Of a stretch of DNA of 64,000 bases, positions 10,546-19,427 are shown in pieces (positions within the stretch are counted from its first letter, which is position 1; each line of letters begins with the position of its first letter). This DNA is from Stemphylium vesicarium. Lineage: Eukaryota; Ascomycota; Dothideomycetes; Pleosporales; Pleosporaceae. The stretch is taken from contig QXCR01000060.1 of the NCBI GenBank assembly GCA_004380135.1, positions 98,946 to 162,945 of the forward strand, in the 5' to 3' direction. The notes below the pieces were generated by a model that saw nothing but the letters and a program-made list of their open reading frames with translations, did not search any database and was not told the DNA's origin. The translations under genes were made by a program, and so were the position numbers.

Positions 10546-12327
10546 TCAGACCAAGCAAAACTCGCACTCTTGTGCCAGACCAGCCTCCAGATCGTCTATA
10601 AGCTTCCCATGCATTAATTCATCGACATATGCTTGACCAATGAGAAGAAAGTTATCCCTGTAAGGCCGAAGAACGAAAGGTGATTGCCCGCCGTAAAGAA
10701 CTACGACGATATCTCCTGATCGCATCGCTGCTGGTCCGAGACCAAAGTTACCATTTGCTGTTTCGAATATTCTTCGTCCCGTGCATACGTGCTCGGCTTC
10801 TTCCAAAAACTCATCCCAAGAGGGCAAGTTCTGTCCAAAGGCCACATAGTCTACGCCGGATTTTAGAGACTCTATGAGTCTCAAGAAGCTCGCGATAAAA
10901 GTGAATTGTTGCTCTGAGCTTACATCCGCTATTGGGTATGGGTCATTCGTTGTGGAACCGGCGGTCAATGTCCGGGCTAGAACGTTGGAGAGCTGTAGCT
11001 TGCTGGCAAAATCTGTTGCTTTCCGACTTACGATTTCATTGAAATTCTCTAGAAACGGGTGATTTCTGTTGCTTTTCAGGGTGTCCTCCTGGCTCATGAT
11101 AATATGAGTATAAGTGACGCTGCTGTAAAGAATCCCCTTCAAGCGAAGATGCTTCAAATCCAGCTCAAGGACGTGATCTTGTAGCTTGACGTCGACGTCC
11201 TTGCACGCGCTGAGTGTCGAGCTGTCGTGAGGTATCGCCCTTATATACTCAAAGCGATCCCAATCTATGGCCCAGGATGGAAGATTCCCATTGCCTCGGT
11301 GGTACTCGTCACCATGGTCGATTTGCTCGAAAACCTGAAGGTCCGAATACAACTGAATCATGACAACGACGACGTTGGCAAAGATATCCTCAGCGCTACT
11401 TTCATAACTTATCGTGACCGCTTGTGCTTCGGTTTTTGGCTCAACAAGAGCAAGAATCCCGTATACCTTGTCTCGACTATCTGTAGCTTTGAAAGCGCTA
11501 CAGGATCCCAGAAGGTCGAAAAGGTTCTGCGGCTTTTGTTGCATTCCATACATGGTGGACGCGCCCCAGACAGACATTTCTCCGTAGAAAGCATTCGTGT
11601 CATAATCTAGACCTCTTGCAGGCTCAACATTCGACAAAAATTCCGCAACAGACCCCACATCTTCCCACTCCAATTCAGAGTCGCCGAGCATCATAGTCGC
11701 GTTTCTGGCTAGGACCACTTCCTGGACGCACCAGATTCGACTGAACCACGTCATATTGTATAGAGTAGGCAGTAATTCTTGGATCCAAGTCGCGAGAACA
11801 GTGCCCGAGATGGCTGTCCGGTATGCTTCTATTGAAGCGTCGCTGTCCAGTCCCTGATCTCCAGCATGTGTGATCAAGTTCACGAGTACTTTCACGAGTG
11901 CAGCGATGCTCTCAGATGTTTCCTTGTCGACCTCTCCCAACCATACCACCACGCTTTCTGCCAGTGAGTATATCTCGTTCATGAGTGGTATCTGGCAGTT
12001 CTTCTCCTCATTGTTGTGTTGGTCGATACAAATTGCGTCTGCCCAAATCAAGCGGGATCTGTCTCGACGCCGTAGCTTCCGCAAGGCGTTGAACAGACTG
12101 ACAGTTGCTCGAAAAGGTATTCCGTCGCAGAAAATCTCGATACGATTGCCTGAATCGCCCCACACGTAGGAGAGAGCCTCGTACTGAGGTCTATCGGTTG
12201 CATCTAGATCGATCCGCAAACGTTGGCATTCAAGTGTATCGGTGTCGCATCTAGAGGGATGTATTTCTAGCAATCGTATCTCACGACCTGTCAAAGGTCT
12301 GCGCGCATCGTCCATTTTGTCGGTCAT
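10546..12327 (-). CDS. Heterokaryon incompatibility (HET) domain protein (593 aa)
   Basis: Intronless, with an ATG at 12327. The N-terminal HET domain is complete: YEALSYVWGD (residues 49-58) and LIWADAICIDQ (about 93-103) are its two hallmark blocks, followed by NEEKNCQIPLMNEIYSLAESVVVWLG and WFSRIWCVQEVVLAR. Proteins with this domain mediate non-self recognition and cell death after fusion of unlike hyphae, or act as orphan HET paralogues of unknown role. The rest, to residue 593, shows no second known domain; the C-terminus has the VVVLYGGQSPFVLRPY block common in fungal HET proteins. It converges with the CorA-like gene. HET genes are numerous and polymorphic in filamentous ascomycetes, so the specific allelic role cannot be inferred. 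Confidence 0.93.
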   Translation of the reverse strand: MTDKMDDARRPLTGREIRLLEIHPSRCDTDTLECQRLRIDLDATDRPQYEALSYVWGDSGNRIEIFCDGIPFRATVSLFNALRKLRRRDRSRLIWADAICIDQHNNEEKNCQIPLMNEIYSLAESVVVWLGEVDKETSESIAALVKVLVNLITHAGDQGLDSDASIEAYRTAISGTVLATWIQELLPTLYNMTWFSRIWCVQEVVLARNATMMLGDSELEWEDVGSVAEFLSNVEPARGLDYDTNAFYGEMSVWGASTMYGMQQKPQNLFDLLGSCSAFKATDSRDKVYGILALVEPKTEAQAVTISYESSAEDIFANVVVVMIQLYSDLQVFEQIDHGDEYHRGNGNLPSWAIDWDRFEYIRAIPHDSSTLSACKDVDVKLQDHVLELDLKHLRLKGILYSSVTYTHIIMSQEDTLKSNRNHPFLENFNEIVSRKATDFASKLQLSNVLARTLTAGSTTNDPYPIADVSSEQQFTFIASFLRLIESLKSGVDYVAFGQNLPSWDEFLEEAEHVCTGRRIFETANGNFGLGPAAMRSGDIVVVLYGGQSPFVLRPYRDNFLLIGQAYVDELMHGKLIDDLEAGLAQECEFCLV

Positions 12328-13222
12328 CTAGGCGAGGAAAGTGAGGGGTGTGTCTAACTGCTTCCGATGGCGTGTCAAACGAGCTGCGCTGCCCGCCTAA
12401 CTCATCATGGCCGAGACGAGATGTAGGAAATGAAGTTGAGAGAATAGAAACAAGATCGGATTCTGAGTTTGGTGGAAATGAAGATCAAACCTGGAGGAGT
12501 GATGCGGCAGCCGACGATTTGTGATGCACGCCCGTAGGATTGCTGCGCCACCCACACGAACGCCACGTTTTAGGCAGCAGTTGCCGCGGTCAAGTAAACG
12601 CCACTCTTCACGCATACCGACAAGAGTGGCTGGATTTTATAATAGGAAAAGCCTAAAGGTCTATCTCCCTCCCTTCAAGGATCATCACGAGATAGCAAAT
12701 ATGATGAATTGAACATAGACTGGGGTCATACTCGTATCAATAACTCATGGCTAGCTCTAGACCGATATCCTATCTTTCTACGATGAACAAAGACGTTGTT
12801 GCAATCTTGCGCAACGACCGATTCGTTGCGCAGTCAGAGTGCTTGTCGGGTATCTATATGCGTAGGAGCGATATCGGTAGCGAGTGTATGACGTTCGCGC
12901 GGACGACTCTACATGATATAGAGAATTAGTCTTCATAGCTTGCTTATCGACTCTTGCTCGGTATGAAGAAGAAAAGAATGGGGAGCCGCTGTTCTCGCAG
13001 ATGGCTGGATGTTACGGTGTGCTGATCTTCAAGACTTTTTCCTAGACATGGGGCGCGCCAAGCTGCCTAATGCACAACACGTGCATCATGAGTGTCACAT
13101 CTATCCCTGCGCTCAAGGTATCAACAACGCGACATTGTTCTAGTTACGACTTCACGACGCAGTATTTGTGGTTGGATTTTCCGTTCACGCCCTTTGAGTG
13201 ACAGGACGATCACGTGTCCAAA

Positions 13223-13253
13223 CCGGGTTAAACCCGGGGATTATAAACCCGGG
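13223..13253. promoter_or_regulatory. Perfect inverted repeat CCGGGTT-A-AACCCGG plus extra AACCCGGG
   Basis: CCGGGTT, one central A, then AACCCGG form a 15-nt perfect inverted repeat at 13223-13237. The half-site AACCCGGG recurs at 13246-13253. CGG-containing inverted half-sites are the kind bound by fungal Zn(II)2Cys6 regulators. The site lies about 310 nt upstream of the MFS start. The regulator is unknown. Confidence 0.4.
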
Positions 13254-13395
13254 TAGAACGCCGACTTTCGCAGAGCTCCACAGATCGCAAGCGTCTCCCA
13301 CTCTTTCCTTCTCAACCACTACCATTGGCCCACCGTTGTTCATCCTGCAGATAGAGCCAGGCCTCATGAAATATCGGATTTGTGCTAGCCTCCGC

Positions 13396-13427
13396 GGTTC
13401 GGTGGGCGGGGAAGATCCACCGCGAAC
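13396..13427. promoter_or_regulatory. Imperfect inverted repeat GTTCGGTGG...CCACCGCGAAC
   Basis: Arms of about 10 nt with a small bulge are separated by about 11 nt, 140 nt upstream of the MFS start. It could be a dimeric regulator site or a leader hairpin. Confidence 0.3.
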
Positions 13428-13564
13428 GTGGCTAACCGTCGGATAAATCACCGAAGGATGGGGTTTCCCTTTCGACTTTTCGATTCACTAGCCACACCAC
13501 GTCCTGGAAAGCCTTATTCCCTTCCACGGACTGCAGAGCCGATGGCATTGATGTACCCATCGCG

Positions 13565-15016
13565 ATGGCAACGCATCACGACATTGAGAAAGCCTTGGCT
13601 TCCAACAGTGGACAAACGGCCATTGAACAGGGCCATGACACGTCCTACGCCCCGATAAATGCTACATCACGCCCGCCTTCAAGACGCGAAGAGCAAGAAG
13701 AAGATATAACACGCATCTCGACTCGCGCATCGCAAGTATCACGGACAAAAAAGACTGTCGTCGGACTCGCCAAGACCATCACCGCACGCTCCAATGCATC
13801 CGTCATCGACCCCGGACCACCACCTGATGGAGGCGCCAAAGCCTGGATCCAGGCCTTCTCAGGTCACTTTGTAGTCTTCAACACATGGGGCATGATTGCG
13901 ACGTTCGGTGTCTTCCAACAATACTACACGCTCAACCTCGGTCTTGAACCTTCGGCCGTATCATGGATCGGAAGTTTCCAAATGCTGGGCCATTTCGCCT
14001 TAGGAATGTTGACGGGACGGCTGTTCGATGCAGGCTACTTTTACTGGTCAGCCATTCCTGGGATGCTCATCTCAGCCTTGGGAATGTTCATGACGAGCTT
14101 GTGCACGAAGTATTGGCAGTTCTTCCTTGCACAGGGCGTGATGACTGGAGTGGGGAACGGCATGCAGTTTGCGCCTGTGCTGGGGCTGGTCAGTACCTAC
14201 TTCGCAAGAAACAGGAGTGTTGCGCTAGCGATTATGGCCTCCGGGAGCGCAACGGGTGGTCTCGTGTATCCGACAATCGCCAGACAACTACTTCCTCAGA
14301 TCGGATTCCCGTGGACCGTGCGTGTGATGGGCTTCATGATGCTAGCGGTTGGAACATGTTACTGCTCGCTACTACGCCCTCGACTACCACCTCGCAAATC
14401 TGGACCTGTCCTCGAACTTAGCGCGTTCACAGAGCTTCCCTACAGCATATTCCTGCTCGGGGTCTTTCTGATCGCGTTAGGACAATACTTCGCCTTTTAC
14501 TACATATCCTCCTTCGCCATCGACATACTCAATCTCCCATATGGAACTTCCATCAACGTCCTTCTTGTATTAAACGGCGTCGGTGTCCTCGGGCGCCTCA
14601 TTCCGTCTTGGTTTGCCGACAAATGCACCGGCCCGTACAACATACTCATACCCTTCTGCTTCGTGTCGGCATTGGTTTTGTACTTCTGGCCCCTCGTTAC
14701 CAGCGGGCCTAGACTATACGCCTGGGCTGTATGTTATGGATTCTTTGTCGCGGGCTTTCAAGGGATCTTTCCAGCAGTGATGACGACACTGACAAAGGAC
14801 ATGAGCAAAGTCGGCACGAGGAATGGCCAGGGCCTTGCAATTGTGGGGATCGGCACTTTCATCGGGCCACCGATTGCAGGAGCGTTAATACAGAGTTACG
14901 GCGGTGGATATCTGAGTGCGCAAATGTTTGCGGCTACTGCGGTGCTACTGGGGAGTTGTATACTAGTAGTGGGAAGATGGGCTATCACCGGCCTAACGTT
15001 CAAGGTAAAAGTCTGA
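13565..15016 (+). CDS. MFS transporter, monocarboxylate transporter-like (483 aa)
   Basis: An intronless major facilitator of the fungal monocarboxylate-permease (MCT/MCH) type, in the plasma membrane or vacuole. A hydrophilic N-terminus of about 75 residues leads into PPPDGGAKAWIQAFSGHFVVFNTWG, the family hallmark [D/G]GGxxAW start of TM1. Twelve hydrophobic segments follow. GxLxxR-like loops such as GMLTGRLFDAGYF after TM2 and GVGNGMQFAPVLGLVSTYFARNR, typical of this subfamily, are present. The second half has GVLGRLIPSWFADKCTGPYN after TM8. Substrates of fungal members range from carboxylates to riboflavin and metabolites, so none is assigned. The start at 13565 (CGATGG) is the first ATG of the frame. 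Two inverted repeats upstream hint at zinc-cluster control, which is inference. Confidence 0.9.
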   Translation: MATHHDIEKALASNSGQTAIEQGHDTSYAPINATSRPPSRREEQEEDITRISTRASQVSRTKKTVVGLAKTITARSNASVIDPGPPPDGGAKAWIQAFSGHFVVFNTWGMIATFGVFQQYYTLNLGLEPSAVSWIGSFQMLGHFALGMLTGRLFDAGYFYWSAIPGMLISALGMFMTSLCTKYWQFFLAQGVMTGVGNGMQFAPVLGLVSTYFARNRSVALAIMASGSATGGLVYPTIARQLLPQIGFPWTVRVMGFMMLAVGTCYCSLLRPRLPPRKSGPVLELSAFTELPYSIFLLGVFLIALGQYFAFYYISSFAIDILNLPYGTSINVLLVLNGVGVLGRLIPSWFADKCTGPYNILIPFCFVSALVLYFWPLVTSGPRLYAWAVCYGFFVAGFQGIFPAVMTTLTKDMSKVGTRNGQGLAIVGIGTFIGPPIAGALIQSYGGGYLSAQMFAATAVLLGSCILVVGRWAITGLTFKVKV

Positions 15017-15081
15017 GAGAAACATCCAATTAAAGCAAGGTACATATCCGAGTCAAGCCAACGCACTTAACCCATTCGTCT

Positions 15082-15984
15082 TTACATGACCCGCCTCGCA
15101 CCCCTAAGCGTCGTAGCAGCCGCACCCCTGTTCCTCACCCCATCAATCGGCACATACGTCCCATTCAACCCACACCCCGGATGCCCCTCACACGTCGAGA
15201 TAGTATGCACATACCTAATCCTACCCCCCTCAACCCTAAACGTATGGCTGTCCGGCGCCGGCACCTCACTCGCGCGATCCAGCCCGGGAAACCCCACATA
15301 AATATTCACAACCCCCATCTCCACATCAACCACATACCTGCGATCCACCAGTTTGACCGTACTCGGTAGTCCCAAATGACACGTCTCGCTCATCGTCATT
15401 TCCGCATCCGTATACGCGCCTCCTTCTAGCCTCGCACACGGCGTTGCAAACGGCACAGTGACATTGACGTTGCCGAAACGGTCAAAGTATGCATCGCCAG
15501 CCGCTTGGATGACTTGTCGCGTATCTTGTTGGTCTTCCGGGATGCGATCCCACGTCTCCAGCCCATTCCAATACGCAGTCCCTGTTGCGTTAAACAGCCA
15601 ATCCCCCGCATCACTAACCAGCGTCTCCATCTTCTGTATAAACGTCCCGTCACCTTCAACGCGCACACCGAGAACATACGGATGCGGTTCCTCCGCTGCG
15701 ATGATCTCGGTGAATGCGCGGCACGAATACGGGTCGAGGAATACGCGCGCGTTGGACGAGTTGAGTGGAGTGTTGATGATGGAGGACGGCGTGGAGATGT
15801 TGGCTGCCGCAAATTGCTCAGTGTAGGTCAGGTTGGGCGCGAGGAATGTGGTAAGCAGGGTGCGGTTTCCGCGCGTTTGTGCGGAGAGGTAGAGGGATGT
15901 GATAGTTGTTAGAAATTCGCGGGAACAGGATGATAGGGCTGGGGTGGTGAGCGCGAGGGCGGTGAGGAGGGTGGGGAGGTGCAT
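15082..15984 (-). CDS. Secreted DUF8021-like protein (300 aa)
   Basis: An intronless gene with an N-terminal signal peptide (MHLPTLLTALALTTPALSS, cleavage near residue 18-19) and many Asn-X-Ser/Thr sites (NRT, NLT, NIS, NSS, NAT, NVT, NGT). The body matches what I recall of the fungal extracellular DUF8021 family: SREFLTTITSLYLSAQ at the start, TLVSDAGDWLFNATG, VIQAAGDAYFDRFGNVNVTVPF, TPCARLEGGAYTD, LGLPSTVKLVDRRYVVD, VGFPGLDRASEVPAPDSH and RVEGGRIRYVHTISTC. Biochemical function is unknown; these are small extracellular proteins with an NTF2-like look. It converges with the MFS gene (65 nt between stops), so a shared role is not implied. Confidence 0.88.
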   Translation of the reverse strand: MHLPTLLTALALTTPALSSCSREFLTTITSLYLSAQTRGNRTLLTTFLAPNLTYTEQFAAANISTPSSIINTPLNSSNARVFLDPYSCRAFTEIIAAEEPHPYVLGVRVEGDGTFIQKMETLVSDAGDWLFNATGTAYWNGLETWDRIPEDQQDTRQVIQAAGDAYFDRFGNVNVTVPFATPCARLEGGAYTDAEMTMSETCHLGLPSTVKLVDRRYVVDVEMGVVNIYVGFPGLDRASEVPAPDSHTFRVEGGRIRYVHTISTCEGHPGCGLNGTYVPIDGVRNRGAAATTLRGARRVM

Positions 15985-16634
15985 GGTGGAGGTGCTGTGG
16001 GCTTGCGAAGCCGGTGATGGTTGTGCGCGAAGGTGTTTGCGACCGTGTTGTCGGTTTTATGGGGATACGGGTGGCTGTTGAGGGAGTTGAACTGCCGTTT
16101 GGGGTAATTTGGGGTTCCTTGCTCGGACATGGGTTCGTTGCGGATGGTCCTGCATAGACGTTAATATACAGCTATTGTGTGGGGCTCTGGAAACATCAGC
16201 GTCAACTTAGGCAGAATTCGCCAGATGAACAGGGATGCTCTTGCTATACGATAGTGTGCGAAGCGTATAGGTGTTCGATATCAACTACATCATCTCACTG
16301 GACTGCATTGGTTTTCGAAGGGGCTATATTCTTTTTGAACTATACAAAGCGCCATGCCGTATTGCCCATGTTGAAGAAGCCTCTGTTTGCCCCGTTTGAC
16401 ATCCTGCCTTCAATGTCTATGGATTCCTTATGTAACCCATCCATACATGGGCATTCGCAAAGCAGTGGCAGAAGGACATGGATGAAACAATTGCTGGTAT
16501 CCAGAGGTTATCGAGAGATCCAAGTCGCAGACCTTTCTAAAGGGTACGTACCCTTACTCGAAAGCGTTAGGGAGGACGGGAGAGCCGAATACGAGCCACT
16601 CAGATGAGACAGTGCGGTAGCTTGCACCAAAGTC
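15985..16634. other. Intergenic, nothing recognised
   Basis: About 650 nt. It holds the promoter of the minus-strand DUF8021-like gene and the 3' end of the next minus-strand gene. The plus-strand ORF 16179-16607 has no recognisable motif. Confidence 0.4.
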
Positions 16635-17562
16635 CTACCATCCCGAGACTCCACCCCAGGGGTTACCTGCCTCTGCAGCCTTGGTATCGCAGTGCACATC
16701 CTTGGCCAACTCGAATGCATCCTGGAGACTGACTTTGCCGTCAAGACCCTTCTCTTGAACCCACTTCCAGACTTTCTTCATGCCTGAGTTGCCCTCGATA
16801 ATGGTCTTCTCGGAACCGGAGACGTTGCTGCTGTCGATGGGAATATGCGCAGTCTGCTCGCCATGCTCAACGGTGGCCCAGTAGGCGACAGTGTATCCGG
16901 CTGGCTTTGGTGATCTGGTTGCAGGAACGCTAGCCTCGGGGGAGGGGCGGATGAGAGGACTATAGATAGAGGGAAAAGACAGGACAGGCCAGTCGGACAG
17001 ACCAGTCGCCCACGTCCGAATCTGCTGCCGCGCTTGTGCCCGACGAACTCGAGGAACACTCTGACATTCTCAGGACAACGGGCCTATCTCCTACATGGCG
17101 TGACTTTGCTGCGGACGCACGAATAGCTCCAGGCTCAGAGTATGGGTCTGAAAGGAGATGCGACTTTCGCTCTTGTTCCTGACTGATGTTTGCTCGAAGG
17201 GGACGGGTGTTTACATCGCGAGTCTCTGGGTGGTAGTCGTGAATCCTGGGCGAAACCTGCATATCACTCTCTTGAATGTGGTGTTCGAAATCATCCCAGG
17301 GCCTAGTATTGGTGGGACGCAGATCGGCTGACTCTTCAATAGGATGGGGGGAATGCTCGAGAGTGCTAGGGGTCGACTGTGGGAGCGAGTTGCGGCTCCT
17401 GGAGGGTTTCGAAGTCTTGGGTTTGACAGCCGGGCTCTGTTTGGAGGACTTAGGCGTCACAATGTCCAGCTGCTTGCCCGAAAATGCTATCATCGTCGCT
17501 CTTGACGTACGGAGCTGGCGCTTTTGCCGCCAGTCGCTCGTGATGGCGAAGCGGAGCCACAT
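16635..17562 (-). CDS. Hypothetical protein with conserved-looking C-terminus, two exons
   Basis: I join two minus-strand frames through a 43-nt intron at 16960-17002 (donor GTCTGT, acceptor TATAG); the phase is kept. The first exon, from the in-frame ATG at 17562, codes for a Ser/Pro/Lys-rich disordered part (PKSSKQSPAVKPKTSKPS). The second gives a compact end: GYTVAYWATVEHGEQ, IPIDSSNVSGSEKTIIEG, MKKVWKWVQEKGLDGKVSLQ and the C-terminal NPWGGVSGW. Total about 294 aa. I do not recognise the family. The start is uncertain because the frame is open upstream, and the non-canonical GTCTGT donor is the weakest point. There is no signal peptide or membrane segment. Confidence 0.55.
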
Positions 17563-18124
17563 TCGGGAGCTCAAGACTGCCGCTGTAGCTGTCCGGTAGG
17601 TAGGCGATCCTCAGTATGGAGGAAGACAAGAAGGAGCTGTACTTGTCAGCTCAGTATGAAGCAAGAGAAGTTAGCTGAGTCGTACTCAAATGTGGAAGAG
17701 GAGAAGAGTGGCTGTCTCTTTAAAGCGGGGTCGGTTATAGGTAGCAGGCGCGAGGAGCCTGGACGCTGTCGAGGGTGAATGAGGGCAAGCTGCAGCCAAT
17801 CAGCTGGCGATAGCAAGTGAGTGAAAGCTCAAATAGTTGTCGCTGCGGAGTTTTCATTTTGGCGGTGACGTAGTTGCTGAGGAGGATGGAAGATGGAAGT
17901 GAGAATGGGTGGTGGATTTCGAGCTTTGAGAGATATAGCAGTTGAAGCGGTAGTAATCCTCCCTGCGCTGATTGGGTTTTGATACACGCTGATATTACCC
18001 AGTAGCGTTTCATTCCCTTCGGTACCATGATCGACATCAGGCTGCCCCTTGGCATCCCAACCTCCAACACAGCACTTCTCATCTGCTGCTCTTTCCTCCT
18101 CTTCTCTTGTAAGCGCATACTTCA
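17563..18124. other. Intergenic between two minus-strand genes
   Basis: About 560 nt: promoter of the hypothetical gene and 3' region of the PSI-domain gene. Overlapping minus-strand ORFs are present without motifs. Confidence 0.4.
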
Positions 18125-19019
18125 TCAATGAAGCAACGGCCTCCTCTCCTCACCCCTCGTATTCCACCAAAAGAACCCCCTCTTCCTCGTTCCATCATCC
18201 ACCTCCTCAACTTCAAACTCTTTCTGTTCACCTCTCACCCTCCGCCACCATCTACCCCACCTTTCGCTCCTCCTCACCCATATCCCGTTACTTCCATCTC
18301 CAAACACTACATATCCGCCTTTACTCGCCCTCGCACCTAGGCCGACCCATTTTACGCATTTGAAAAGTGAATACAGTACCAAAACGCCGAACAGCGTGCA
18401 GAAAATGGTAACTATAGATGTTAAGAAGGTGATAGTGGAGACCTGACAGCCTAGACCCGAGGTACGCAGCTCGAAACGCTCAGATCGAAGCGCACAAATG
18501 GAATCGTAGCGCATGGGCGAGAGAAGAGGGAACGCTTTGGATAGCGGATCTGTAGGCAGCGGGAGACAAGTCGAAGACTGTTGCGCGATTCAGCATGCGT
18601 CAGATTCTATCCGCAGTCTGCTCTCCAGTTCCATCGGCGCACCCCAAAGCAACGGTCATCACAAGATTCCAGCTCACCAAGTCCAAAACACGGCTTAACA
18701 GTATCCATCCCACACAATCGAAAAGCATCGAAAAAACAACCGACAACGGATTAAGCAAATCGCTGATGACTGCGTTCCTGTGCGGAGGTCGTAGCAATGG
18801 GTTCAAAAAAGAGAAAACAGAACCTACAACAGCACACCACCCACAAAAACCCTCACTCCGATGACAATCCCCACAATCACTATACCCCCAACACAACATC
18901 AGCCTCTCCCAGTCCTCCTTCGGACTACCCTGGAAGCGGTCGTGAATCAACGCCGTCACGTTTGTCAGCGCGTCATCATCGCGCTTGGCGGAGGGTGCGG
19001 GGCAATTCGATGACGGCAT
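18125..19019 (-). CDS. PSI (plexin repeat) domain transmembrane protein, two exons
   Basis: Two minus-strand frames become one protein if an intron at 18578-18827 (donor GTAGGT, acceptor CAACAG, 250 nt) is removed. The junction then reads GFCGWCAV|SSTCLPLP, completing the Cys pattern of a fungal PSI domain (LMLCWGYSDCGDCHRSEGFCGWC...C...C). It continues with FPLLSPMRYDSIC, the RFELRTSGLGC block and one membrane helix (VSTITFLTSIVTIFCTLFGV). The short cytosolic tail is rich in Trp/Arg and acidic residues and ends RRPLLH. Similar fungal proteins are single-pass, probably endomembrane, of unknown function. The start at 19019 is tentative: no classical signal peptide precedes MPSSNC, so a further 5' exon may exist upstream. 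The 250-nt intron is long for this locus and the frame stays open through much of it. Confidence 0.65.
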
Positions 19020-19427
19020 TGTTGATGTTTGTTGGAGGAATGCGCTGGGTTAAGACGGTACAGGACCGCTTGACGCAAGATCCAGAAGGCCGGAGATGAG
19101 AGAATGAATGGGATGAGTAGTGGATAGCGGATAGGGGATGTTGGCGGGAAGGCAAGGAAATGGAGCGACGAAAGTGGGGTTCATGCATGCGATAAGCTTC
19201 ACGCTAGAACGGATTCGTTCATCTGGGCTGACTTCGTCGCGTCGCGTTGGCAGAAGTGAGCGCGCGAACTTCAATGCATCGGGTTGTAGCAGACAAGAAG
19301 TGCTTGCATGACATATTCTGCATGAACAAGGCATTTACGCCGAATCTAAAAGTATATACAAAAAGAATAACCCGGGATGAACCACTTCACTTCCACCCGG
19401 GCGCGAGAACACCTCCAAGTCCCTTCC
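19020..19427. other. Intergenic (PSI gene 5' side / CDH gene 3' side)
   Basis: About 400 nt; may contain an unrecognised first exon of the PSI-domain gene. Nothing else is supported. Confidence 0.4.

Larger units (their letters stand above)
12328..13564. other. Divergent intergenic region (HET / MFS)
   Basis: About 1.2 kb between the HET gene (minus) and the MFS gene (plus), presumably holding both promoters. It contains two palindromic elements noted separately at 13223-13253 and 13396-13427. No coding region is supported. Confidence 0.5.
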
